A stretch of 64,000 nucleotides of DNA from Sebastes aleutianus. Taxonomy: Eukaryota; Chordata; Actinopteri; Perciformes; Sebastidae. Position 1 is the first letter of the stretch. Every line of letters begins with the position of its first letter. The stretch covers positions 29,458,933 through 29,522,932 of the forward strand of contig CAKAKS010000067.1 in the NCBI GenBank assembly GCA_916700875.1. Direction: 5' to 3'. Of the stretch, positions 11,696-23,822 are shown piece after piece. The position numbers were made by a program, and so were the translations under genes. Below the pieces are notes generated by a model. That model saw only the letters and a program-made list of their open reading frames with translations. It was not told the origin of the DNA and did not search any database.

Positions 11696-12175
11696 CAATT
11701 TCTGTGGACATAGTCAACGTGACGTCACCCATTGGTTTGTAGACTACGATTTTGAAGCCTTGAATTCGGCATTTTGGCCGTCGACATCTTGTTTTTTGCA
11801 ACCAGAGGGTGAAGCTAAGTACAACTGAATGCCGAATAAGACATTTTTATGCAACCAAAATGTTACAATAAAATTTCATGAACTGAAAACACATTGTGAA
11901 AGGGTTAAAGTTGTAAGACGAAAAATAAGGAAAACTCCCAGACCGGACAACGCCGTGGTAGCGACCTGTCAATCCCAAGGTAGCCACGCCCTAAAGCATC
12001 CCCTGCTTTATGGTCTATCTGACTCTAAATGGAACCATCATTTACTAAATGAACATCATGCTGTATTGAAGAAGACTTGAAACTAGTGATTGAGACCATA
12101 AACTCATGTTTACAATGTTTACTGAGGTAATAAATAAAGTAAGAAGTAGGCTCATTTTCTCATAGACCGTTACAA
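11696..12175 (+). repeat. Interspersed repeat ('cattttggccgtcgacatctt' class)
   Basis: The ordered blocks 'cccattggtttgtagactac', 'ttggccgtcgacatcttg', 'ggtagccacgccctaaagc', 'ctgctttatggtctatctga' and 'gaagaagacttgaaactag' match, from memory, an abundant fish interspersed repeat. No coding capacity is seen: the 83-codon frame at 11829-12080 lies wholly inside the repeat and is not called. Edges are approximate. Confidence 0.6.
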
Positions 12176-12185
12176 CCTCCGAAGA

Positions 12186-12255
12186 ATCGATTGCGTCAAA
12201 GCGTTAAAGAAATTAGTAGTAGTTACTTAAAACAAATTTGCGTTAGCACTGACAG
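12186..12255 (+). mobile_element. Family E terminal fragment
   Basis: 'gcgtcaaagcgttaaagaaa', 'ttagtagtagtta' and 'aacaaatttgcgttagc' correspond to 9359-9415 of the family E copy. The AGGGCTGTCAA terminus is missing, so this is a truncated piece directly abutting the preceding repeat. Confidence 0.5.
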
Positions 12256-14405
12256 ATGTATTTGACTTCAGGATATCTACTACATTATCTGCTCAGGGAT
12301 GCGAAGCGCAGACACTGTGCCCAGCTGTTGTTTACCAAGAAAGACTTACCATATAAGTTGTTATTATAAGTTATAAGTTCTTTTTGGGGGTTTTATTGGA
12401 ATACAAGGTGTTGATCATTGAGCTTTTAGGGTGGTTAAAATGTAAAAAATAATAACAAAAAAACATTAAATTAAATACATTGTGTATGAATTAAACAACT
12501 GCGATACCTAAAAATAAATTACTGTGTTGGGTCATAACTTGTTTAAGAGGTAAATTTAAATTGGTGTTGTTTTTCCATCAAATTTGAGCTACTGTATGAA
12601 GAAAATTATAAAATTAATCACGTTTTACAGAACTATTTTAAGGAAAATAAATGAATAACACCGTTGCGGTTCAATGTTTGAATTTTCCTTGTAGGAAGTA
12701 CAGAAATAAATGACATCATTACAAGAACTAGACACTTGCTAAACAGCCTGGTCCAGCCTCAATACAGGTGGGTGGATATATAAAATATGTATAAGGCAGC
12801 AAATGTGTCCTGTCTGTGGATCGTTGCGACATAAGCCTCTCGCTATGGAGAGTGTTGTTTGTCTACATGGCTCGTAAACATTTCTCCCAAAACATCCAAG
12901 CTCCCAGGCAGCACACTACCTCTAATAGTGGATTGTGCTTAACCAGAGTGGACTTTGTGTAGGCTCTGAGTAATTTAAAGGCGACAGAGTTTCCATGGCC
13001 GTATGAGTGTAGCTGCACTGACACTTTATGTCTGCGGGACGTCGATGTATTGACTTCGCTAACCCAGAAACCAGAGTAACGCTCCATTAAACTAATTGTT
13101 TGAGAAGTGGTGGGGGAACTCTCAGAGGACAGGCCGCGCCAATTAAAAATGCATGCACACAAAACACACGCCTATACACTCACCTACATACAAGTAGAAA
13201 GTCAATGAGCGCTGGCTTTTGAGTGCGCTGTGAGTGATTTTTTAAATAGTGGTTGGAGTCGTTTTAGAGATATGGCAGCAGATGCATCGCTATTGATCCC
13301 CCTCTGTTAACCTTTACCTCTCACCCACCCATCCTCCCACCTCGCTCCATCTAAATCTCATACATGAGAGTCATAAAGAGAGGGTGAAAGAGTGCACTCA
13401 TACATTATGGGTGCGTGAGTGAAAATGAGTAACAAGTGTGAGTTCAGAAACTCATTTTAAAGTCCACAATACAACTTGTAGCTGCAGCCTAACTGTCTGA
13501 TATCCTGCTCTGAAAAGTAAAAAGATAGTACTTCTTCTTTGATGACACTGTTTGTTGCAGTTTTTCTTGTTGTCTAACCTTGTTACTGTCACACCTGCAC
13601 TCACAGTAAAGAACACCTTAGGTATCATCACGTCTCTCGGGCGCCATCCACATAAAAAGATCCACAAGACAATCCGAAAGCAATGACAGTCTGGCGCACA
13701 GGAATGGTGAAATTATGGGAAAGAAATCACACAGACAGGCAAGGTTGTTTAGAAAATATGCCTTTTCTGTCAGCCAGCCAGCAGTATGGAATATATAGTT
13801 TAACCTTCAGAGTTTTTACGCTTGCTTGGTTGTTAAGCTAAGGCTTCTGTGGATCTTAATGTGTCACAAGTGAAGGACGCAGATGACTTTACTAGAAACT
13901 GTATTTATAACCGATATGGTTTCCCTATATTAGGGTGCAGAACTGTTGCGTGGGCTCTTGTCTGGCCTGGAATCCTGCAATATTATTTTGTTTTTTTTAC
14001 TAATGATTTTTTTATGACTGCTCTTGACCCAAAATGCTTCTAATATTAAGTTCCTGTGTGTCAATTCCATTATGCAAAGTCAAGGAATTAAGAGAGCGCT
14101 TAATATTTTTTTAACTTGTGCAGGATTCTCTGTCAAAATCAGCAGGGAGAGGTGCATAGAAACAGCTGTTTGTGGTTTGCAGCGCTCTCGCTGTCTCTTG
14201 TTTCCCTTCTATCTTTGGATTCCTACAATGGGGGGAAATATTCTCCTCCGCTCCGTTTCAGTACAACAGACAGCACCTACACACAAAAAACAGCGCTGTC
14301 CGCGGTTCCAAAACAACAGCTAAGCGATAGTCACATATATCTCGGCCAATAATGTTGTTGTTTTTGCTATTTTTCTGTAGAAAATCATATAAATAGTCAT
14401 TATAG
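12256..14405. other. Non-coding stretch, no gene recognised
   Basis: About 2.1 kb. An AT-rich part (12400-12660) is followed by unique-looking sequence. Short open frames on both strands carry no recognisable domain. No repeat is shared with the rest of the window. Confidence 0.4.
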
Positions 14406-14516
14406 ATCTGGGCACAAAATGATCTATTGCAGGTTTCGTTTAACTGGAGAAGTTTCGATACTACTTGGTACTGTTTTATTTTGCTATCGGGTACTGATAC
14501 CCAGCCCCTACTGCAG
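14406..14516 (+). repeat. Interspersed repeat fragment ('ggtactgatacccagcccc' class)
   Basis: 'caggtttcgtttaactggag' and 'tgctatcgggtactgatacc' followed by 'cagcccc' match, from memory, the end of a fish interspersed element that finishes in a CAGCCCT-like terminus. Only about 110 bases are present. Confidence 0.4.
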
Positions 14517-14586
14517 ACCATATACACCAAGCTGCTTGGTACTTCTTTACAAATGTTGCCTATCACATAGAATTTATGCAGCTGAC

Positions 14587-15191
14587 TGTTACGCCCCTGT
14601 CTAGGGGGGTACAACATACAAATATAAAGGATATGCCCTCCCCGGTCCCAAAAGCACAGCCTCAGGACTAGATTTTGGAGTTTGGTAAAAAGGATTTATT
14701 ACTAAAACTCAAGTTAACAAACAATAAAATGAGACAATATAACTCAGGGTGAACAAAGGCCAAAACAACAAACTAAATCTATCTTGTCAACAACCCGACT
14801 AACCCTTAAATAAAATAATCAAGCAAACAAAAATACAAAATTTACTAAATCTGGCTCCCTAGGAGATTAACATGAGAAAAGTTAATAAAAGAAAAACGGC
14901 AGTTCACCCCTACCAATCAATTACTGTTTTTTAACCAAGAAAAAGACTACTACAAGTCACACAATTTCACAAGCCACTAGGGCACTAAGGCTACTAACAC
15001 ACCCTAGACCGAACCCACACCTCCAGCCAATCAGCGAGAGAGCACCTAGATGGGAAATCAAAGATCCTCACCAGACAAAGACACTCACTCTCACACAAAA
15101 CACAGTCACACAAAGATCTTCACGAGATGGTGAGACACTCACTCTGACACAAAATACTAACACACTTCAATATACGGCTGGAGCCGTAACA
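14587..15191. mobile_element. Solo LTR-like element with TGTTACG/CGTAACA ends
   Basis: The 605-bp segment starts TGTTACG and ends CGTAACA, a 7-bp perfect inverted end with the canonical TG...CA of LTRs. The flanks read CTGAC (14582-14586) and CTGAA (15192-15196), a 5-bp target duplication with one mismatch. Possible AATAAA signals are at about 14723 and 14807. The region around 15050-15160 holds an imperfect internal repeat ('gacactcactct...cacaaa' twice). No gag or pol frame is present. I infer a solo LTR left by recombination of an LTR retrotransposon. The strand is undecided, and a short DNA transposon is the alternative. Confidence 0.6.
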
Positions 15192-15896
15192 CTGAAGCTG
15201 TCTCAAAGAAAATCTCTGTTAATTATGAACTGATACAGGAATTAACTTTGCTGCTGTTAATTAAGTCTCCGAACTTTCTGTTTGGGCTCGACACAGTTCA
15301 GGGCAGCAACGTTTCTCTGGGACATTTATGAGAGTTTCCATGAACGTTTTATCCTCATTACACTAATTATATTTCGGCGGGGTCACGTAGGTAACCACTT
15401 GCTTAAAGAGTTGCTTATGAGGTATCATGAGCAGATAAGCTTGTTATTGAGCGCTTAAAAGTATATTATAATCCAATCAGGGTGCTGGTAATTCTCACAA
15501 TGTGCCTTTATGCGGTCCTCTTCTATCTCTTACAGAAAACGGGGAGCTATTATGTGATGCAATCGGTTTGTTACTCTTACATTTGTTCACTCGATTAAAG
15601 CAGACATTTTACTTTGTAGCCTCCTTACGCACTAGGAGCCGTTGGAGAGATGTCATTACACCCTTGAGAATGTTCTGTACTTGTCATTATGAGTACTTTG
15701 GTGCTGCATCTGTCTTGTACTCCTCATCACAGGAGACAGTAACCAACAGACTATCCTCCTGGGTATTATCACTTTAATAATTTACATATTGTACGATAGA
15801 AATAAAATACAATATATAAAAACTTTTTTTCTGAGGAAGGAACAGTGCTTAAAGATGCTTATTGATGCTTAGCATATATATGTTTTGTATTATGCA
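15192..15896. other. Non-coding stretch, no feature recognised
   Basis: Unique-looking sequence with homeodomain-like AT boxes ('ctgttaattaagtctcc' near 15257, 'ctgttaattatgaactg' near 15216). This kind of sequence can be conserved regulatory DNA, but conservation cannot be judged here. Confidence 0.35.
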
Positions 15897-16470
15897 GTGG
15901 TGGAAGAAGTATTCAGATCCTTTACTTAAGTACAAGTACCACACAATCTGGAAATACTCCACTACAAGTGAAAGTCGAGCATTCAAAACCATACTTAAAG
16001 TGGCAGTAGGCAGGATATTTTTTGGCATCATTGGGCAAAAATTCCTTAATAACCTTTCAGCATATTGTAATTCAAGTGTTCTGAGAGAAAACTAGACTTC
16101 TGCACCTCCTCATGGCTCTGTTTTCAGGCTTTAAAAAATCTAGCCCGTGACAAAAGACTTTGACCAATCACAGGTCATTTCAGAGAGAGAGAGCGTTCCT
16201 ATTGGCTGTGCTCCGGTCATGTGACAGGGGCTTGGGCGTTCCTTCAAGAAATCTCAACATGGCTGTTTCAAAATGACATACTTTCTCATTTTACAGCTAA
16301 ACCGTTCACTACAAGATGATTCTGAAAACATTTGAGGCGAGAATTAGGCATTAACGTAATATTGATTCATATTTGATCAGCGCTGCCTAGTTTGGCATAT
16401 ATGGCATTATGTGCTTACAATGTATAATGGGTAATGGACCAGGCCGTCAAACAGCATTCATGTTTTCACC
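15897..16470 (+). mobile_element. hAT-like terminal fragment plus adjoining interspersed repeat
   Basis: CAGTGGTGGAAGAAGTATTC at 15897 is the terminus of a fish MITE family I recall as hAT-like, followed by its usual 'ctttacttaagtacaagta' block. The far CCACCACTG end is absent. From about 15997 ('aagtggcagtaggcagg') it runs into another repeat-like segment ('tttgaccaatcacaggtca', 'gttcctattggctgtgctcc') to about 16470. The 77-codon frame at 15862-16095 lies across these pieces and is not called. Confidence 0.55.
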
Positions 16471-17117
16471 AAAAGTAGAAGTTTGAAATCACAGAAACCC
16501 AACTGCAACTTCACTGGAGACAGACCTTTTGGATTCAGGAGTATTTACTGCAATGTTTTATTAAAAATATGAAACAATTTAACTGGTAAATATGTCTCTG
16601 TTGCTCGACATCACTGTGGTTACTGTTGATTTCTATCTCCCCTGCGCTAGCTTTAGGAGCTGTTTGGTCATTATCACAAATCTTGACTGAACAGGCTGCT
16701 ATCGGAGGCTGTATCAGCGAACACTTTGCCATGGTCTGTTTGATGGGACTTAATCCTCTTTTCAATCATGCATTTGCCATAAGCATTGACTCTTAGCTTT
16801 GTGCTCATTCTTAGCTCCGCGTGTTGCTCATCTCCTGATAATTGGGAGCTCCTTGGGGCTCCGTTGTTACTGAGGCTCCCCAGCAAAGGACCCCCAGTGT
16901 TAATCTAACCATGCTTGAAGAACAGAACAGTGCTGCTAAATGGTTTACTGTAGATTTTTCCTCAAGGTGAAGATCACAGAAAGATAATGCTCCACATCCC
17001 CAAGGGCCAATTGTCTGCAAGTAGTGATAACAAACTGTGTGGCAAATCAAGCTTGGAGACGATTGTTAGGCCAAAGTAGGGCTGTGGAATTGCATGTGTC
17101 TATCATGGATGACATTA
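16471..17117. other. Non-coding stretch, no feature recognised
   Basis: Unique-looking sequence. Short minus-strand frames at 16535-17050 overlap each other in different frames, show no domain and are not called. Confidence 0.4.
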
Positions 17118-17121
17118 TTAA

Positions 17122-18140
17122 CCCCTTACCATCGCACCCTTTTTTTTTTTTAGAGTAGGGGGCAGAGGATGTTAAGGGGTAGATAAAAAAGCTATCTGTA
17201 GATGTCACATAGAAATGGTGTACATCGTCTGAAAGCTGGGAACCTGGAGATTAATTTGAGATGCAGCTCAGCACTGTGTGTCAAGTTGTTCTAGTCATTA
17301 TTAAGAAATAAAAATGAATTAATTAATGAATTAATCAATTTTGAGTAAATTGTGAGAGTGTATAAGAGCGTAGAACATGATGACTTACGTCTCGTAAATT
17401 TTGGGGTTGATACCATTTGTTACACAGATTTGGTGCTAAATGTAACCATTTTTTACCACTCGAGAATTAACCAAAAATGATCAAAAATCCCTCCAAAATA
17501 CCACATCAAGACTCCAAGACCTTGAGGAACACCATAGAAAAAGCCATGCTGTGATTTGGTATCAAAAACTTTTGACATTTGGAGATTTCTAAAACAATTG
17601 CATTTTTCTGCGATTGGATGGCGAGCACTTCTGTTGTGGAAACTGCTCAGAAACCCCCTTATTGTCAATCTACCTAGGAAAGCCATCCATCCTCTGAATG
17701 CCCTAGGTCTCTAGTTTGGGGTTGTAAAGTTTCATGAGGCTATGGTTATCCTAGAGGTCACCACAGGTCATTTTATACAATGAGGTCAAGTTGGGTTCAT
17801 TGGATCCACAGTAGTCTCAGCTTTACAGTGATACCCAATTTATGTAATTCCAAGACTGTTTAGGGACCCCAGTATGCAGAAATATTCAAACACATCATTT
17901 TTAGAATAGGTGAAAATAACACATTTATACTGCATTCTAAAAACTGCATGTGATTATCATAAAGTGGACATGTCTGTAAAGGGGAAACTCATGGAAACCC
18001 ATTTCCTTTCCACAATTTAGCATGACTTTGTAGCATTATTTAGCGTTCGACAAACTAGCATGACATGGTTGGTACCAATGGATTCCTTAGGCGTTCTAGT
18101 ATCTAGCTTAGCCTGCAACAACCTCTGAAAGACAGAATAG
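17122..18140 (+). mobile_element. Family D piggyBac-like element, degenerate copy
   Basis: A TTAA at 17118-17121 precedes a diverged left end (CCCCTTACCATCGC). The interior follows copy 2 closely: 'tagatgtcacatagaaatgg', 'catcgtctgaaagctgggaa', 'ccaagaccttgaggaacacc', 'atagaaaaagccatgctgtg', 'ctctgaatgccctaggtctc'. It runs to the shared D/E module at 17975-18120. The right TTAA end is not recognisable. No transposase frame is present, so it is non-autonomous. Confidence 0.75.
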
Positions 18141-18585
18141 CGTCCAGACCCTCCGTCATGCCGCCCGCCGGAGTGTTGCGGAGTTAATAGCGGCCTAACA
18201 CATGTACTTATCATGTTTCCCAGTAGTAACTGATGATCAGGGAAACACTTGACTGACAGTTTTGTGTTGCAATTGACCTAATTAGATCGGCGAGATTTGA
18301 GACCGGGAAGGTTGAAACGACCACCGTAGTTCCAGTGGAGGTTAAACACTGCACAGATGCATGATGATGGACCATTTTTTATGATGCTACTGCTGCAGTT
18401 TCTGCTCAGCCAAATGAAGCGTTGCCGCTGTGGCCCGGTGAAGCAATTACAAGACCTCTTCTGGCTTTATTGAGGAGCGGCGCTGCTAACTAAATGGTTT
18501 TCTATAGGAATCCCGGGGGAAGAGATCATTAAGAAATAGCTCTCAATCTATCTGGGATGCAGTGGGAGATACACTGCTTGTGTGT

Positions 18586-18620
<35 letters not shown>

Positions 18621-20142
18621 AGTGTGAGGTATACATGCCCACTGAGACCCAGGAGACATAGCACATCTGTTACAGATGAGGGGACTTCTTAAACACATTT
18701 CAATGAACTGACTATAAGCTGCTAATGCGCTCCTGTAATGGAGGCAGGTTGCTGCTGATGATGTTGAAAGGGGAAATAAGCCTTCAATCATGCTCGTCTT
18801 CTCTTTCACTGTGGGCCAAGAGTGTCTCTCTCTTTTGGAAAACACCGACGAGAGAGAGAGAGGGGGCTACTTCCGTCCCAGAGGGCAACTCTGATGAATC
18901 TTACACAGATTAAGCCGCCCTGTAAAAGGCCCTGAGTTGCTTCTTTTATTGATTCACCAAAATGCTAATCTCAGAAATTCAAATTCCACCGCTTGTGGCT
19001 GACTAGATTCAATTTTCACGGTTTTAATAAGGTTCAAATAGAAACACATGCTCCCCTGAGAAATTCCTGCAGATTTTCTTCTTTGAAAACGGTCCAAGGT
19101 TGTAATATTTTTTTTATTTTTTTTTATTTTTTAATCTCGGCCCATCACACAAACACCAGCTGATTGCATTACGGGGCTGCTGAGGCACTCGGGATAAAGC
19201 GTGAGTGACACATGTGTCAACATGTGCTGCCTGCCGGAGAGATGAGATGATGGCCTCGCAATTGGCCTTGATTACGCATCACCACCAGAAGCAATGCGAT
19301 TACAATGAGGAACATATTTCTGTGATGACAGGGGTCATAACATTCCTGCCCCGGTACTCTCATTCCCCATGGTGATGGAGCGGTAGCACAACGCATGCCC
19401 CCGGTGACTGGCGTGGCCCACACAGAATTAAAACAAATAGAACACACTGCCCACACATGCACTGAATATAACCCTATTCTTACTTAAACTATGTGCTGGG
19501 ACATACAATATTTCACGGCCCTACGCTCGGCTGGGGTTCCCACATGACACTAGTGGCAATGAATAATGAGGCTGCATTGGACCCATGGGATGGGATTACA
19601 TTTTTCATTTTGGTCCAGAACAGAAGTTTTAGGACCTCTGAATTATGCAGCAGATGCTCCACTCTTTATCAAGAGCCCTCAGTTATAGAGGTTATTCGAG
19701 AGGGTGGAGTGTTCCCAACAAAGAGATATATCGAGATTCCACATCAAACCTTTTATTCCCTAACGATAAAAGAACTAGAAGGAGTAGAACGAATTCTGTG
19801 CGAGTACAATGAAAGGAGCCACTATTTGTCTGGCCACATGAAACTAGAACAAAGTAAATTAGAAATGTCTTCATGAAATACCATTGTAATGAAAGCAGAA
19901 TGTAATGTTTACCAATGGTGACTGGTCTGGCCCCTACACGCTTAGTAAGAAGTACACTAGACACTGCCTGGGCCCAGAAACTATTTGATAAAGAAGACAA
20001 TGATCATAGTCAAAGCTAGGATTTATCACTGTGTTATTACTGCAATGCCAAGGTGGATAAAGACATAAAGAAAGATGCCATCTGTAGACCCAGGCAGTAG
20101 TCTTACCCATTGTGAAATTGGTGTGAAAGTGTGAATTTGGCT
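18141..20142. other. Non-coding stretch, no gene recognised
   Basis: Two kilobases of unique-looking sequence interrupted by a TG microsatellite (18579-18620) and an A/T-rich run at 19105-19135. The longest frame (19493-19876, 127 codons) has no recognisable domain, no splice context and no codon bias that I can see, so it is not called. The part at 18350-18540 and 19200-19440 has the texture of conserved regulatory DNA, but this is only an impression. Confidence 0.35.
18579..18620. repeat. (TG)n microsatellite
   Basis: About 21 TG dinucleotides with two CG interruptions. A short minus-strand 'THTHTH' frame is its shadow. Confidence 0.95.
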
Positions 20143-20743
20143 AAAATGTTGGCATTGTACATTTCTGCAAAAGATAGGGTATGTTAAATGTCGACGTTTC
20201 TTAACCAAAAATACGTTTCGTGAATACGTTTCATATCAGCCTCGTATCACGCTTGCAGAAATGAACAATGCCACGTGCTACAAATTGTGAAGCGATGGTT
20301 AGGTTTAGGCATAAAACTACTTTAAGGTTATGTTTAAAAAGTAATCATGGGTTGAGTTCAAATAATAACGTAATAACATAACAACTTTGGAAAAAAGACC
20401 ATTGGTTTTGTTAAAATAATAATGTAACGTGACGTAATGTAACTTAACGTAACGTAGAATGTAACAAGCGTAACAACATTGCGCAATAAGCGTTTACTTT
20501 TGGTTTCACACAGGACACGAACAGCGGCATCCTGGGTGAAAGTCCTGTGTTTGTTTGACCCATCCACCACCTCTGCCTACCATTCTTAGTGGACTTTCTC
20601 ACTGGTTATACCACGTAACTTTCAATAATGGTTGCTCTACGTCATTTGCTCTGATTGAATGCAAAAACATTCACATAAAAACAAATTAAAAAGTCAACTT
20701 TACGTATCTGTGCTTTGCAGAAATGTACAATGCCAACATTTTT
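20143..20743 (-). mobile_element. Family B element, copy 2, with inverted ends
   Basis: The left arm AAAATGTTGGCATTGTACAT at 20143 returns inverted near 20722-20742 (ATGTACAATGCCAACATTTT). Similarity continues inward past 'ttctgcaaa', giving arms of roughly 50 bases. Inside are a GTTAGGTTTAGG box (20299), 'acgtaacgt' rich DNA (20420-20470), and the reversed head block ('acacaggacacgaacagcgg', 'agtcctgtgtttgtttgacc'). It has no coding capacity. This is the best-delimited copy of family B and suggests a DNA-transposon-like, non-autonomous element of about 600 bp. Confidence 0.7.
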
Positions 20744-22174
20744 CCATGCGACCGGGTTGGATCACTCCACTTTTATGTAGGTATTGTGAGGCTGGTGCAG
20801 TGTCAATGCAGCTGGATGAGATGGAGGTACATAAATCACTCGAGGTTGCTTTTAAAAAAGCACATAGCTGTTAGTTTAGTGATTGAGAGTCGCGCTGGCA
20901 TTAATTTTGGCGCTCCAGCACTTTGATGTTGATGTCGGCCCTGGGACACCTCTTCTGTCTATTCAGACCATAATCCACTTGTACGTGTATTTTTGCACTC
21001 CTCAGAAAATGGTAAACAGCGTTTAATGAGGTGGGCATTGTTAATGCAGCCTCATCAGTTAGCGAGCAGTCAGATACTGTCAATGTCGACACTCTACTTT
21101 GTGTGTTGTAGTCTGAATAAAACCACACTGTCCTTTTTCATGCCTCGTTCTATCTCCTGGTTTTTGTTTTCTATGGCCTAGTCTTTTAACAACAACATAA
21201 CAAATGTAACAATTGAGATTTTGGAGAACCCTCCATTATCAATATAGAGTTGGTAATGTAACAAGGTAATAAGGAGGCTCAGTTTCTGTCTGTGCCTCTG
21301 AGTTTTTCAAGAGAAAATGCTAATTGACTGCTGTTAAAGGGCCAGTGTATTGCATTTCGGGAGCTTTATCAGTATATCTGCATAGGGAACGGGTCTTTCA
21401 AAAACTTCATATGTGAATCATGTTTTGACATAACTCACCCACTCTTTCGCATGCTTCCTCCGCAATGCTCTTTACCTCTCCGCCATAACTGAGAGGACAA
21501 TTAAGCTTATATAATTTAATGAAAAGACACAGCACAACGCAACGTGGCTATTATATGTTATTAACCTTCTCTGTGATCGAGTGTTATTTCATAGGTCAAG
21601 CAAAGACACTGTAAGATTAAACTCTGGCTTAGCAGCTGTGTGGGCGAGTGCTGAATGAGCATAAACATGACAGTTTTAGAACAAACTCACTTGCCTGTAT
21701 AGGCTGCCAGACGGCCCGTGGCTCTCCACCTGCCTGCTCGCCACTTATTGAAGATGAATGAGTTTCGGGCGGCCATTACTTACCTTGTGAAATGGCCTTA
21801 AAAGGGATGGCATAGCCCTTGTCAGCGCAAATGTGACCAAAACACCATAAAGTCAGGCTCATTTAAAAACAGATCCATTATATGTAAGGAAATGTCGGCT
21901 ACTAATACACTTTAGATTCGGCAGTGAATAAAAAAAACAGGTTCCCATCACGCAGTAAAACATCAAAAGGTCAGTTATAAAGTGTAACAAGTAAAAAATA
22001 AGTAAATGATTAAATTAAAAAATATTCAGCTTGGTCAGACATGAACATGTATGTAGAAATTTTAAGAATAAGTTCTGTGCAAAGCATAACATTAAATAAT
22101 ACCAATGAATAAAAAGTTTACTGAAATATATTCAAAATATTTTATCTTGTAGACTCAGAGGTTGATTGATTGAA
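20744..22174. other. Non-coding stretch, no gene recognised
   Basis: Unique-looking sequence. A possible repeat junction lies at 21337 ('ttaaagggccagtgtattgc'). No credible exon is seen. The segment at 21700-21830 has a conserved-looking texture but cannot be tested here. Confidence 0.35.
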
Positions 22175-23105
22175 CATATTCAGGTTCTTTCCTGAAGTAA
22201 ACATAACAATTTCACAACATAAAAATACTACATGTAAAAGGTTTGCATTCATAATATTACGCAGTAAAAGTACAAAAGTAAATCAGCTAAATGTACTTAT
22301 CTAAGCACAAGTATTAAAAGTAAAATTATTTTGTTATGTATATTTGTAGCTGGTAACTTTTGATAGTTTAATCTATAACCGTATTTTATGAGAAGATTAT
22401 ACAATAGATTTTGTATGTTAAATCTTAATTTGCAAAGTAACCAGCAATATGTCCCATAAATTAAGTGTAGTAACACTTCTGAGAGTCTACAGCCATGCAA
22501 GCAACTCCATGAGGCTGTACTTACAGTAGACACAGCCATGCTAAAACTTTGTCAGTATTCTAACATTTGCTAATTGGCACTAAACATGAACTGCAGCTGA
22601 GGATGATGGGAATGTCATTAGGGTTGGCAGGTATAATCAAAGTGTTGGACAAATTCAAATGTTGACCTGATGATGGCGCTATAGGGAAAGTAACAGTATC
22701 ACCAAATGGGGCACATGAATATCTGTACCACAAAATTGATGACAGTAGTTGCTCTTTCACAAAAAATAACAAAAATGTCAACCTCATGGTGGTGCTAGAG
22801 GAAAAGGTGGGCTATCACCAAAGTCAGTAGGATACATTGCCTGGGAACCATGAATATCTGTACAACATTTAATGTAAATCCATCCAAAAGTTGTCAAGAT
22901 ATTTCAGTATCAACCAAAGTAGTCGGACCAACATTGCCATCGCTAGAACCACGCCTAAAAGGTACAATATTTTCATAGGAAATGTAGCACATTAGAAGTC
23001 TAAAGTAGCAGTAAATGGACATACTCAACAAGTACCTTAAACTTGTACTTACGTAGGCTATACTGGAATAGGTGAACTTAGTCATAGTACATTCCACCAC
23101 TGGCT
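22175..23105 (-). mobile_element. hAT-like MITE in reverse orientation, with a second repeat inside
   Basis: The right edge at about 23085-23102 reads 'tagtacattccaccactg', the complement of the CAGTGGTGGAA terminus seen at 15897. The left part carries 'cagctaaatgtacttatc' and 'agtattaaaagtaaaat', internal sequence typical of this family. Between them, 22600-22920 is a reverse copy of the repeat at 8030-8160 ('acctcatggtggtgctagag', 'gaaccatgaatatctgtaca' twice, 'aaatccatccaaaagttg'). No transposase is present. Confidence 0.5.
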
Positions 23106-23818
23106 GTGGATTCCTTTATTATGGGTCTTCCTAAATCCCACCCTTTTCTTTAAAAACAGGAAGTCACGTTCCCCTGAACCATGCAAATCTCTCCCTCATA
23201 ATCAGCTTCTCATTCTTATTCACATCAAGTATTGGCTGCATGTGTCCAGCGCCTGGTCACAGCAGCCCCCAAAATGACTGCTTTCCATAGAAATTTAGAT
23301 ACGATTATGGAGCGCTGATACGGTATGTGCTGTTGGAATTAGAATGAGTCCACCTGTGTTTCCAGGTTTGTCTACGTGGATCAAAGCAATTTGGCAAGTG
23401 GGAACATTGAACACCTTTATCACTGGACTCATTGCAACACCATGGTTGGCCCATTAGCCCACATATGGCCTGCCTGGCAATGCCCTGATAGGCCATCAGT
23501 GCTTAAGCCAGCTCAATTAACAGCCAACTGTTCCTTTGACATGAACCAAGATACCCAGTCAGTAGTGCTAACTGTTCTATCAGTCCCATTAATTGTAACA
23601 CTGGTACAGTACTGATTGTATTAATAGCTTTATGGATCTGTTTATGAACAGTGCCTTGGCAGCCTTTTGTTGTGGCTGGCCTGAAAAATACTGAAAGCAC
23701 AGCGATTGCATGGGAGCATCATCATTTATTGGGTAAACGACTGCCAGCGGAGCTTTATTCTATTTCCGTGGACGGGAATGACTTTATGTGTGTAACAAAG
23801 CATTAGACATGGACTTGT
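23106..23818. other. Non-coding stretch, no feature recognised
   Basis: Unique-looking sequence without a repeat shared in the window. Short overlapping frames on both strands at 23305-23700 have no domain and are not called. Confidence 0.4.
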
Positions 23819-23822
23819 TTAA

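Noticed and set aside
19493..19876. 127-codon open frame
   Set aside because: Longest non-repetitive frame upstream of the gene, but it has no recognisable domain, no splice sites that fit, and a length near chance expectation in 64 kb of six-frame sequence.
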